From assembly GCA_015056205.1 (NCBI GenBank), contig SVGS01000024.1, positions 1 to 56,787 of the forward strand: 56,787 nt of DNA, given 5' to 3'. Positions 35,345 through 43,427 of this stretch are shown here, one piece after another. This DNA comes from Clostridiales bacterium (GTDB lineage Bacteria > Bacillota > Clostridia > Christensenellales > Aristaeellaceae). Every line of letters starts with the position of its first letter. Position 1 is the first letter of the stretch. The notes below the pieces were generated by a model, which was not told the origin of the DNA, ran no database searches, and saw only the letters and a program-made list of their open reading frames with translations. The position numbers and the translations under genes are program-made.

Positions 35345-36506
35345 TTTAACCTGTGATATCGGCTATAAAAGCATCAATCACGTGGGGGAACAGCTTTGCG
35401 GCGATCATGTGGAGGTTGTGGAGCAGGAGGACGGCTCCACGGTGATCGTGCTGGCGGACGGACTGGGCAGCGGCGTAAAAGCCAGCATTCTGTCCACCCT
35501 GACCAGCAAGATCATCTCCACGATGCTGGCGGCCGGACTCTCCATTGAGGAATGCGTGGAAACCATCGCGGCCACCCTGCCGGTCTGTTCGGTGCGCGGC
35601 GTGGCTTATTCCACCTTTACCATCATCCGGATCATCCGCAACCAGACGGCCGAGCTGATTCAGTACGACAATCCCCAGGTGATCGTGCTGCGAAACGGCG
35701 AAAACTGGGAATATCCCCGCACGGAGACCACGATCGGGGGCAAGAAGATCATCCGCTCCCTGATCCGGCTGCAGGAGGACGACGTATTTATCGCCATGAG
35801 CGACGGCTGCCCCCACGCGGGAATCGGAAACGCCTATAACTTCGGGTGGAAGCGGGAAGATATTATTCCCTTTATGGAAGCCATGACGCTGTGCGGCTAC
35901 ACGGCCAAAAACCTGTCTACCCTGCTGGTGGACGAGTGCAACAAGCTCTACGGCGGAGAACCGGGGGACGATACCACCGCCTGCGTGGTGCGCATCCGGA
36001 AGCGGGTTCCGATGAACATGCTTTTCGGCCCGCCCAGCAACCGGGACGACGCCGGCCGGATGATGAGTCTGTTTTTCTCCAAGGAAGGAAAGCACATCAT
36101 CTGCGGCGGAACCACCTCCTCCATCGCGGCGAAATGGCTGAACAAGCCGCTGCGCGCTTCTCTGGATTTTGAGGGCGATATTCCGCCCATCGCCTTCCTG
36201 GAGGGCGTCGACCTGGTGACGGAGGGCGTGATCACCGTGAACCGGGTGGTGGAATACGCCAGGGATTATATCGGGGAAAACAAGCGCTATGAAGCCTGGA
36301 ACGACGGGAAGGACGGCGCGTCTCAGATCAGCCGCCTGCTGTTTGAGGAGGCCACCGATATTAACTTCTATGTGGGCAAGGCCGTCAACCCGGCTCACCA
36401 GAATCCCGACCTGCCCATCAACTTCAATATCAAGATGAACCTGGTGCAGGAACTGTCGGAAGCACTGAAAAAGATGGGAAAACGCATCAAAGTCAGCTAT
36501 TTCTAA
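35337..36506 (+). CDS. SpoIIE/PP2C-type serine phosphatase with extra C-terminal domain
   Basis: 389 residues. The first ~220 form a PP2C-like phosphatase: Asp23 in LCGDHVEV, LADGLGSGVKAS with Asp41-Gly42, FIAMSDGCPHAG and GDDTTACVVRI near 208 supply the metal ligands, so it should be active on phospho-Ser/Thr. Residues about 220-389 are a separate domain (FGPPSNRDDAGRMM, HIICGGTTSSIAAKWL, GVDLVTEGVITVNRVVEYA) whose function I cannot name; it recurs with this phosphatase in hydrogenase clusters. The gene starts 8 bases inside the sensory hydrogenase gene and ends 9 bases before the second hydrogenase. It is probably the signalling output: hydrogenase state to dephosphorylation of an unknown partner. 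Confidence 0.85.
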   Translation: MNNLTCDIGYKSINHVGEQLCGDHVEVVEQEDGSTVIVLADGLGSGVKASILSTLTSKIISTMLAAGLSIEECVETIAATLPVCSVRGVAYSTFTIIRIIRNQTAELIQYDNPQVIVLRNGENWEYPRTETTIGGKKIIRSLIRLQEDDVFIAMSDGCPHAGIGNAYNFGWKREDIIPFMEAMTLCGYTAKNLSTLLVDECNKLYGGEPGDDTTACVVRIRKRVPMNMLFGPPSNRDDAGRMMSLFFSKEGKHIICGGTTSSIAAKWLNKPLRASLDFEGDIPPIAFLEGVDLVTEGVITVNRVVEYARDYIGENKRYEAWNDGKDGASQISRLLFEEATDINFYVGKAVNPAHQNPDLPINFNIKMNLVQELSEALKKMGKRIKVSYF

Positions 36507-36515
36507 GGAGAGAAT

Positions 36516-37937
36516 ATGCAAAAGTTCGATACAAAGGTTCAGCTTCTCAAATACAAGGTGCTGCGGGAAGTTGCCCGCCATGCCTGGAACGATACCCTGC
36601 TGGATCATATTCTGGATATTCCCAAGACGATTGTGCCCGGAAAAGTGCCGACGATGCGCTGCTGCGTATACAAGGAGCGGGCGATTCTGGCGGAACGCGT
36701 CAAGCTGGCCATGGGCGGCGGAAACAGCGGCAATATCATCCAGGTGATCGATATCGCCTGCGACGACTGCCCGGCCGTAGGCTATCAGGTGACCGACTCC
36801 TGCCGGGGCTGCCTGGCCCACCGCTGCGAAGACGCCTGCAAGCGCGGAGCGATTTCCTTTGACCACCGGCACGAGGCGCATATCGACAAAACGAAATGCG
36901 TGGAATGCGGGCAGTGCGCCAAGGTCTGCCCCTACAGCGCCATCGTGAACCGCAAGCGCCCCTGCCAGAACGCCTGCAAGATCAAGGCCATTTCCATCAA
37001 TGACGACAACGCCGCCAAAATCGACGACGAAAAGTGCATTCAGTGCGGCGCGTGCGTGTATCAGTGCCCCTTCGGCGCGATTTCGGACCGGTCTTTCATC
37101 ATCAACGTGATCGACATGCTGAAAAAGAGCGAAGGCAATACGAAATACAAGGTTTACGCCCTGGTGGCGCCGGCCATCGGCAGCCAGCTGAATTACGCCA
37201 AACTGGGCCAGGTCATCTCCGGCATCAAGGAGCTGGGTTTCTATACCGTGGTAGAAGCCGCCCTCGGCGCGGACATGGTGGCCCAGGCCGAATCGAAGGA
37301 GCTGACCGAGAAGGGCTTCCTGACCTCTTCCTGCTGCCCGGCGTTTGTGCGCTATGTCAAAACCGCCTTCCCGACGCTGGCGCCTTATATTTCACACAAC
37401 CTGTCGCCCATGGCGACCCTCGCGAAATATATCCGGGACCATGAGGAAAACGCTAAAATCGTCTTCATCGGGCCCTGCACCGCGAAAAAGGCGGAGGCCC
37501 AGCTGGAAAATGTGAAGCCCTATGTGGACGCCGTCATCACCTTCGAGGAGCTGCAGGCGCTGCTGGACAGCCGGGAGATCGATATCACCGCGCTGCCGGA
37601 GGATGTGCTGGACAACGCCAGCTATTTCGGCCGGATTTTCGCCCGCAGCGGCGGCCTGTCCGACGCTGTGGCGGAGGGCCTGAAGGAACAGAAGCTGGAC
37701 GAGTTCGAGCTGAAAGCCTGCGTCTGCGACGGCATCGAGGAATGCCGGATGGCCCTGCTGAAGAAGAACCGGAACGCGCTGGACGCCAATTTCATCGAAG
37801 GCATGGCCTGCGTGAACGGCTGTATCGGCGGCGCGGGCAACCTGACCCATGGGGAAAAGAACAAGGCCGCGGTGGACAGCTACGGCCGGGAAGCCCTGGA
37901 AAAAACCATTCTGGACGCGATCGCGCCGCTCCGGTAA
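36516..37937 (+). CDS. Monomeric [FeFe] hydrogenase with additional Fe-S clusters (group B type)
   Basis: 473 residues. Cys-rich N-terminal region: CDDCPAVGY, CRGCLAHRCEDACKRG, CVECGQCAKVCPYSA, CQNACKIKA and CIQCGACVYQCPFGA, enough for about four clusters. The H-cluster motifs are near-canonical: FLTSSCCPAFVRY (about 268-280), IGPCTAKKAE (about 316-325) and IEGMACVNGCIGGAG (about 426-440). With ferredoxin as partner it should catalyse H2 formation or uptake. The first motif has SSCC rather than TSCC, and P2 lacks the usual MPC Met, traits of group B enzymes. AAGGAGAG precedes ATG 36516. It is the last gene of the redox operon; a perfect palindrome follows 7 bases after the stop. Confidence 0.92.
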   Translation: MQKFDTKVQLLKYKVLREVARHAWNDTLLDHILDIPKTIVPGKVPTMRCCVYKERAILAERVKLAMGGGNSGNIIQVIDIACDDCPAVGYQVTDSCRGCLAHRCEDACKRGAISFDHRHEAHIDKTKCVECGQCAKVCPYSAIVNRKRPCQNACKIKAISINDDNAAKIDDEKCIQCGACVYQCPFGAISDRSFIINVIDMLKKSEGNTKYKVYALVAPAIGSQLNYAKLGQVISGIKELGFYTVVEAALGADMVAQAESKELTEKGFLTSSCCPAFVRYVKTAFPTLAPYISHNLSPMATLAKYIRDHEENAKIVFIGPCTAKKAEAQLENVKPYVDAVITFEELQALLDSREIDITALPEDVLDNASYFGRIFARSGGLSDAVAEGLKEQKLDEFELKACVCDGIEECRMALLKKNRNALDANFIEGMACVNGCIGGAGNLTHGEKNKAAVDSYGREALEKTILDAIAPLR

Positions 37938-37944
37938 CCCCGCA

Positions 37945-38008
37945 AGTCAGGGGGACGGTTCTCAGCGACTCACTCATGAGTGAGTCGCTGAGAACCGTCC
38001 CCCTGACT
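37945..38008. repeat. Perfect 64-bp palindrome (REP/MITE-like, probable bidirectional terminator)
   Basis: Each 32-base arm is the exact reverse complement of the other, meeting at CATG without a loop. The outer arm begins AGTCAGGGGGACGGTTCTCA. It sits between convergent stops, 7 bases after the hydrogenase gene and touching the regulator's stop codon. GGGGACGGTTCT-type inverted repeats are common dispersed elements in Clostridia genomes, often linked to REP-type transposases (recalled, not checked). As RNA it would fold into a very stable hairpin in either direction. Confidence 0.85.
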
Positions 38009-38778
38009 CATTGATCCGGAAGATGAATCTGGCGGCGGTATTCTCCCGGCGTGCATCCCGCCCATTTTTTGAAGCTTTTGGAGAAATGCGCCACGTCGGC
38101 GTAGCCGGCCGCTTCGGCCACCTCGTGAATCCGAACCGAGGGATCCGCCAGCAGCTTCCGGGCCCGGTCGATTCTCATGCTGCCCAGCAGGTCGAAAAAG
38201 CTTTTGCCGGTTTCCCGGTTCAGCAGCTTGGACAGGTGCCACTGGCTGACATAGACATGATCGGCGACATCCGAAAGGGACAGATGCTGCTCCATGCAGT
38301 GCTCCCGCATATACTGCAGCGCCGAGCGGACCAGATAGTTTCCGGCGTTCAGAACGGTCTCCTCCTCGGGGGAGTCCGCTTTTTTCTCTGCCGCTGCCGG
38401 GCGGCTGTCCAGCCGGGAGACCATCAGGCGGATGGCTTCCTTCAGCTCCTCCATATTGCTGGGCTTCAGCAGGTACCGGGTGACCCCCAGGGTCAGCGCT
38501 TCCCGGGCATAATCAAAATCCCGGTAGGCGGTCAGCACGGCCGTCTGAATCTCCGGGAATTCGCTTCGGAGGGCGGCCAGCATGGTGAGCCCGTCCATAT
38601 TGGGCATCCGGATATCGGTAATCACGATATCCGGACGGAGGGAACGGATCAGCTCCAGGCCGGCCTTTCCGTCACAGGAGGTGCCGGCTACGGCGCAGTT
38701 CATTTCCGCCCAGTTCACCACGGTCTGCAGTCCGCGCAGGATCAGCCGCTCGTCATCCACCAGAACAACCTGATACAT
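38008..38778 (-). CDS. YesN-type response regulator with AraC DNA-binding domain
   Basis: 256 residues. Receiver domain at about 1-120: VVLVDDERLILRGL (Asp8/Asp9), phospho-acceptor Asp55 in IVITDIRMPNMDG, and the Lys in RYLLKPSN. Two AraC helix-turn-helices close the protein: SLSDVADHVYVSQWHLSKLL and IHEVAEAAGYADVAHFSKSF, ending KWAGCTPGEYRRQ. ATG 38778 follows GGAGGT by 7 bases; the longer in-frame extension crosses the repeat at 38797-38816 and is not credible. The partner kinase gene lies two genes upstream in the same operon. It likely activates the GH94/PGM operon, the divergent sugar importer, or both. Its stop codon borders the 64-bp palindrome. Confidence 0.92.
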   Translation of the reverse strand: MYQVVLVDDERLILRGLQTVVNWAEMNCAVAGTSCDGKAGLELIRSLRPDIVITDIRMPNMDGLTMLAALRSEFPEIQTAVLTAYRDFDYAREALTLGVTRYLLKPSNMEELKEAIRLMVSRLDSRPAAAEKKADSPEEETVLNAGNYLVRSALQYMREHCMEQHLSLSDVADHVYVSQWHLSKLLNRETGKSFFDLLGSMRIDRARKLLADPSVRIHEVAEAAGYADVAHFSKSFKKWAGCTPGEYRRQIHLPDQ

Positions 38779-38796
38779 CTCTGTCACCTCCATATG

Positions 38797-38816
38797 CCGC
38801 CCGCGGTGCGCGTGCG
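38797..38816. repeat. 20-base repeat, copy 1
   Basis: CCGCCCGCGGTGCGCGTGCG, identical to 55431-55450 and with two mismatches at 41840-41859. It lies between a sugar-binding protein gene and the response regulator gene, 18 bases upstream of the latter's ATG. Confidence 0.7.
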
Positions 38817-38834
38817 ATTCCTTGCTTCCTTTCT

Positions 38835-40034
38835 TTACTCCCCGAAGGGCCTGTGTTCCATGACCTTCCGCCAGCATTCCTCCGGAGACAGGGTTCCTTC
38901 CGCGACGGCCGGGATGCATTCCAGCAGCCAGCATTCCCGGGCATCCTGATTCATGGCGTCCTGCAGCGGACTGAGGAGGGAACAGCGCTCCTCCATTTCC
39001 TGAACGGATTCCAGCAGCTTTCCGGTGACGGAGGAATTGGCCAGCTGCACCAGGTTTTCATCCCGGGTGAGCCAGGACAGCAGATCCACCGCCGCATCCC
39101 GTTTCACCTGGCTGTTCCAGGCCTTCCGGGTCAGATAAAAGCCCATGGACATGCCGCCGATACAATTCGTCTGCGGGCCGGCTGTCTCCCGGAGCGGCAT
39201 GGGCACGGCCCGGAGTTTGTTCATCAGATCCGGGGGGTGGGATTCCGCCATCCAGCTGCCGTCGATGCGCATGGCGGCGCCGCCGGAGGTGAAAAGATCC
39301 AGCATTCCCGTATCGTTGGCCGTGAGGGCATCATCGGAAAAGGCGCCGGCCAGATACAGCTCCCGGATGACCTCCATGGCCCGGATCCAGGAGGCGGGCA
39401 CCTGATCGAAGGAGACGGGGCGGGCCTGCTGTTCCCCGGCGGAAGCGCAGGAGAGCAGGACCATTTCCGCCAGATAATGGGGAATATCGGACAGGGAGAC
39501 GGCAATCGGAACGATTCCGTTTTCCCGGAAAATCCGGATGTCTTCCAGCAGGGCCTCCCAGGTATCCGGCATGGGGGCATGGTACTGCTCGAAAAGATCG
39601 GTGCGCAGGTAGACGCCCTCCCAGAAGCCGTGGGCCGGAACGGCGTAGACCAGGCCGTCTGCTTCCTCCAGGGCGCGGATTTCCGGAAGATTCAGATCCG
39701 GATACGCTTCATTGATGGTCCGGATCGGAACCACCCGGGACAGAATCGGGGCGGAATCCCCGCCGGCGGCAAAGAAGAACAGAAGATCCGGTTCGTTTCC
39801 GACAGCAAAATCCCGGAGAACGTTCTTTTTCCAGGATTCATCACTGGGGCTGGAGGAATCGGACACCCGGTTGCCCGTGGACTCCTCGTAATCCCGCAGG
39901 ATCCCCTGATAAGCTTCCGCGGCGGGATCCGTTCCGCCGAAGCAGGTAACGGTCCGGAGCGTGACACCTTCGCCGCGGGCCGCTGCGCACAGGCACAGCA
40001 GCAGGCAGAGAATCAATCCCTTTCGGATACTCAT
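38835..40034 (-). CDS. Extracellular sugar-binding protein within a YesM/YesN operon
   Basis: 399 residues, family-1 binding protein. Signal peptide at about 1-22 (GLILCLLLCLCAAARGEG) with cysteines but no standard lipobox. Mature part: TVTCFGGTDPAAEAYQGILR, EPDLLFFFAAGGDSA, MPDTWEALLEDIR, RIDGSWMAESHPP and CIGGMSMGFYLTRKAW, the typical two-lobe scaffold of oligosaccharide binders. AAAGGAAG precedes ATG 40034. It is placed between the sensor kinase and the response regulator, whereas the transporter on the divergent strand has its own binding protein. It may therefore report sugar to the YesM kinase rather than feed the importer. Confidence 0.87.
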   Translation of the reverse strand: MSIRKGLILCLLLCLCAAARGEGVTLRTVTCFGGTDPAAEAYQGILRDYEESTGNRVSDSSSPSDESWKKNVLRDFAVGNEPDLLFFFAAGGDSAPILSRVVPIRTINEAYPDLNLPEIRALEEADGLVYAVPAHGFWEGVYLRTDLFEQYHAPMPDTWEALLEDIRIFRENGIVPIAVSLSDIPHYLAEMVLLSCASAGEQQARPVSFDQVPASWIRAMEVIRELYLAGAFSDDALTANDTGMLDLFTSGGAAMRIDGSWMAESHPPDLMNKLRAVPMPLRETAGPQTNCIGGMSMGFYLTRKAWNSQVKRDAAVDLLSWLTRDENLVQLANSSVTGKLLESVQEMEERCSLLSPLQDAMNQDARECWLLECIPAVAEGTLSPEECWRKVMEHRPFGE

Positions 40035-40116
40035 GGCAGACTTCCTTTCTTTGCTGCGTGAGGCAATTCCGCATCCCGGGCGCGATACGCGCGCTTCCGG
40101 GCGGAGGACGGGAGGC

Positions 40117-41871
40117 TCATGCATGTCCGGGATGGGAACGCCGGGGCGCGTCCTCCTGGGGGATTTCGATGCGGACGGCGGTTTCGCCGCCCGGCTCGGT
40201 GGTGACCCTGATGACGACCCGGTCTTCATAAATCAGGCGCAGGCGGTTGACGATATTGGCCAGGCCGAGATGCGGGCCGGCGTTTTCCCCGCGGAGGGCG
40301 ATGTCTATTTTCTCCCGGTCTTCCGGCCGGATGCCCTGACCGCTGTTGATGATTTCAATCAGCAGCGTGCGGTCCGCCTTCCGGGCCCGGAGAAGAATCC
40401 GGCCGCGGCCCGCCGGCGCGATGCCGTGTTCCACCGCGTTTTCCAGCAGGGGCTGGATGGACAGCAGCGGCAGAAGCGCCGGGAGGGCGGATTCCTCCAC
40501 ATCCCGGACGAACTCCAGATCCGGGCCGAAGCGCTGCTCAACAAAGAAGATATAGGCGTCGGCTACCTCCAGTTCATCCTTCAGGGTCACAATACGCTGG
40601 TCCTTCCGGCCCATGGTGGCGTTCAGCAGCACGGACAGGGAGGTGACCATGGCGGAAGCGGTTTCCGACCCGTCGATCCGGGCCTGCCAGTTGATATCCT
40701 CCAGCGCGTTATTGATAAAATGCGGATTGATGCGGCTCTGCAGCGCGAGAATCTGAGCGTTTTTCAGCTCGATCTCTTCCTTGTAGGTTTTGTTGATCAG
40801 CTCTTTCAGCCGGACAGACATTTTGGAAAAAGAGACACCCAGGTCGCCCAGTTCGTCTCCCCCGCGCAGCGGAACCGTTACGCCGAAGTTTCCTTCCTCG
40901 ATCTGGCGGGCGGCATCGGAGAGCAGGGTGACCGGGCGGGTGATCCGGCTGTGGACGAAACGGGCCAGCAGAATGAAAATCGGAATCAGCAGGAGTCCGG
41001 CCAGGATGGAAACCGAACGGAAAAGATAGATTTCCCGGTACTGCTCCCTCCGGTCGAGCTGCAGGCGCAGCCGGAAATCGTAATCCGATTCACCGGAGGA
41101 AGCGATCCCGTATTCCAGCAGGTTTTCGCTCTGCCGGTCCGTCAGTCCGGGCTTCAGGGAGGCCCAGTCGACGGAGGGATCGGCATAATCATCCAGCATG
41201 ACGGAGAGGCTGCCGTTCCAGGCGGTCTTCAGCGTTTCCAGCGGGGAGAAGAGCGCCTGCCGGTTCACCTCCAGAATCAACATTCCGAAGCGTTCCATCC
41301 GCAGATTCAGCATGTTGCGGATCAGAAACATCTGATTCTGATAGCTGACGAAGCGGAAATGGGTATCCAGGGATTCCCCCAGGCCGGCGGTATATTTCCG
41401 AAGCGCCTGCAGGGTCGCGGCGTTATACGCGTTGGCGGAACGGGTGACGGCCAGCAGCTCGGGCTGGTTGATGGGGAAGAAAACCGCGAAACCGAACAAT
41501 TCCTCCCGGCCGTATTTCCGGTCCAGATAATTCCTGCACTGGCGCAGAAACTCCGGGCTGCCGATGGCGCCGGTGTTCCATTTGCTCCAGATTTCTGCAA
41601 GCTCTCCGTCATAGGTGGCATCCCGGGAAAGGGATACGGCCCGGTCGACGGACTGCACGGCCTGATCCCAGCTGTGATTCACGGCCGTGGACAGGGCGGC
41701 TTCCGTTTTCAGCCGGAGCTGCCTGAGCAGAAAGCTGCCGGCCAGCCCGCCCAGCAGAAGAACCGGAATCAGATAGCAGAGGATCAGAATTCCGAGAATC
41801 CTGAACCGAAGAGACCGGAAAAAGGATGACCTCCGTATCCCGCTCGCGGTGCGCGTACGATTCCACTTCAT
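40117..41871 (-). CDS. YesM-type sensor histidine kinase
   Basis: 584 residues. Membrane segments at about 25-48 and 275-298 flank an extracellular Cache-like region. A HAMP domain (about 300-355: ITRPVTLLSDAARQIEEGNF, GGDELGDLGVSFSKM) leads to a LytS/YesM-type kinase: phospho-His near 385 in INPHFINNALEDINW, the N-box in IQPLLENAVEHGI, and a C-terminal ATPase with GLANIVNRLRLIY. These kinases sense sugars outside the cell together with binding proteins. ATG 41871 is used because GGAGA lies about 11 bases upstream, while a TTG at 41883 is too close to it. It follows the phosphohexomutase gene by 27 bases. The repeat copy at 41840-41859 is inside its first codons. Confidence 0.9.
   Translation of the reverse strand: MKWNRTRTASGIRRSSFFRSLRFRILGILILCYLIPVLLLGGLAGSFLLRQLRLKTEAALSTAVNHSWDQAVQSVDRAVSLSRDATYDGELAEIWSKWNTGAIGSPEFLRQCRNYLDRKYGREELFGFAVFFPINQPELLAVTRSANAYNAATLQALRKYTAGLGESLDTHFRFVSYQNQMFLIRNMLNLRMERFGMLILEVNRQALFSPLETLKTAWNGSLSVMLDDYADPSVDWASLKPGLTDRQSENLLEYGIASSGESDYDFRLRLQLDRREQYREIYLFRSVSILAGLLLIPIFILLARFVHSRITRPVTLLSDAARQIEEGNFGVTVPLRGGDELGDLGVSFSKMSVRLKELINKTYKEEIELKNAQILALQSRINPHFINNALEDINWQARIDGSETASAMVTSLSVLLNATMGRKDQRIVTLKDELEVADAYIFFVEQRFGPDLEFVRDVEESALPALLPLLSIQPLLENAVEHGIAPAGRGRILLRARKADRTLLIEIINSGQGIRPEDREKIDIALRGENAGPHLGLANIVNRLRLIYEDRVVIRVTTEPGGETAVRIEIPQEDAPRRSHPGHA
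41840..41859. repeat. 20-base repeat, copy 2 (inside YesM coding start)
   Basis: CCGCTCGCGGTGCGCGTACG, two mismatches from copies 1 and 3. It encodes part of the first cytoplasmic residues of the sensor kinase. Confidence 0.6.
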
Positions 41872-41898
41872 GTCGCGATTCAATCTCCATGATTCTGT

Positions 41899-43314
41899 TT
41901 AAAAGGGAAGACCGACAAACTCCGCCATCCGGCGGACGAGATCCCTGGCGTGATTCTCCGTATCGGCCTCCGCGAAAATCCGGACACGGGGTTCTGTGCC
42001 GGAAAAGCGGACGATGATCCAGCCGCCCTTCAGATAAACCTTGCAGCCGTCCAGATCGCTGACCTTCTCCACCGGAAGGGGAAATTCGGGCAGCTTTTTT
42101 TCCTCCATGATCAGGCGCCGGATCGCGCAGCGGCTTTCTTCGGTCAGTGCCCAGTCGTATTCGGCCATATGCATTTCCCCGAAGCGCCGGTACAGATCCT
42201 CCCGCAGCCGGCTGAGCGGCAGGCCGGACACGCTGAGCATCTCCACCAGCAGACTGGCGGCATACAGGCCGTCCTTTCCGGAAATATGCCCCCGCACCGT
42301 GAGGCCGCCGGAGGATTCTCCGCCGATCAGGGCATCATACTGATCCATTGCGGCGGAAATATGCTTGAATCCGACGGGAACCTCGATGCAGGCCTGGCCG
42401 TAGGCTTCGGCAATCCGGTCCAGCAGGTGGGTGGTGGCGATATTCCGGACCGCGGCGCCGCGCCATCCCTTATGCTCCAGCAGATAGAAATACAGCAGGG
42501 CCAGGACTTCATTGGCGGTTACGTAGTTCCCGTTTTCGTCAATAATGCCGAGCCGGTCCGCGTCGCCGTCCGTGGCGATCCCCACATCCGCGCGGTGCTC
42601 CTTCACCGCGTACTGCAGATCCACCAGCGTTTCCGGATTCGGCGCCGGCAGATGACGTCCGAAGAAAGCGTCATGCCGGTCATTAATCACATCGATATCA
42701 CACCTTGCAGTGTACAGGATTGTCAAAAGACCTGTCAAGCTGACTCCGAACATCGGATCCAGCACAATGCGCAGCCGGCGCTTCCGGATGGCTTCCGTAT
42801 CCACCTGCTTCAGGATGGAATCCAGGTATTCGTCCCGGGGATCCGTCAGAACCAGCAGCCCCTTTTCCCGGGCCTGATCAAAGGAAAGGGAACGGATCCC
42901 GCCGGGATCCAGCGCGTTCGCGTCCCGCTGAATTTCCGCCGTGACCTCCGCGGCGGCGTCCCGGCCGCCGGAGGTAAACAGCTTGATGCCGTTGTAAACG
43001 GCGGGGTTGTGACTGGCGGTCACCATGGCGCCGTAGGGGAGCCCAAGCTGCTTTACCGCGAACATGACCTGGGGCGTGGGACAGGACATATTGACAAAAC
43101 GAACCGGAACGCCTTCCCCGGTCATGACCTCACAGAACCAGATCAGCGCCTCCCGGCTCAGGAAGCGCCGGTCATACCCGGCACAGATCCCCTGCTCCGC
43201 CACGCCTTCCCGGATCATCCGCCGCGCCAGCGCGGCGGCAACCCGTCGGATATTTTCCCGGGTAAACCCGTCGCCGATCACGGCCCGCCAGCCGCCTGTA
43301 CCAAATTCCACCAT
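41899..43314 (-). CDS. Phosphoglucomutase/phosphomannomutase family protein
   Basis: 471 residues of the alpha-D-phosphohexomutase family. Phospho-Ser101 in MVTASHNPAVYNGIK, metal loop Asp249/251/253 in TDGDADRLG, sugar loop GGESSGG, and phosphate site VRFSGTEPR. It interconverts hexose-1- and hexose-6-phosphate. The GH94 gene upstream releases a sugar-1-phosphate, so this enzyme would feed it into glycolysis. Glc versus GlcNAc or Man specificity is not decidable; the GGESSGG loop is shared. ATG 43314 follows an AGGAGG site. It lies 113 bases downstream of the phosphorylase gene and 27 bases before the sensor kinase gene. Confidence 0.9.
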   Translation of the reverse strand: MVEFGTGGWRAVIGDGFTRENIRRVAAALARRMIREGVAEQGICAGYDRRFLSREALIWFCEVMTGEGVPVRFVNMSCPTPQVMFAVKQLGLPYGAMVTASHNPAVYNGIKLFTSGGRDAAAEVTAEIQRDANALDPGGIRSLSFDQAREKGLLVLTDPRDEYLDSILKQVDTEAIRKRRLRIVLDPMFGVSLTGLLTILYTARCDIDVINDRHDAFFGRHLPAPNPETLVDLQYAVKEHRADVGIATDGDADRLGIIDENGNYVTANEVLALLYFYLLEHKGWRGAAVRNIATTHLLDRIAEAYGQACIEVPVGFKHISAAMDQYDALIGGESSGGLTVRGHISGKDGLYAASLLVEMLSVSGLPLSRLREDLYRRFGEMHMAEYDWALTEESRCAIRRLIMEEKKLPEFPLPVEKVSDLDGCKVYLKGGWIIVRFSGTEPRVRIFAEADTENHARDLVRRMAEFVGLPF

Positions 43315-43427
43315 TCCAACCGCCTCCTGTTATTTCCGGACTGAATCCGTTTTCTTTTATGATCGCGATATATGCCTGCGATTATTTACGCCGCGCTGTC
43401 GCGCCTGTTTTGCTCCGCTTTTGTCCG

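Noticed and set aside
37945..38008. Reading the palindrome as part of a CRISPR array or as an ordinary terminator only
   Set aside because: There is a single unit without spacers, so it is not CRISPR. It lacks a T-run, so it is listed as a REP/MITE-like repeat that may also terminate transcription.
40071..40102. GC-rich stretch upstream of the 38835-40034 gene as a fourth copy of the 20-base repeat
   Set aside because: Only loosely similar in the reverse orientation; too many differences to call a copy.
39961..41829. 622-codon plus-strand frame over the YesM gene
   Set aside because: No recognisable domain; the minus strand encodes a complete sensor kinase.
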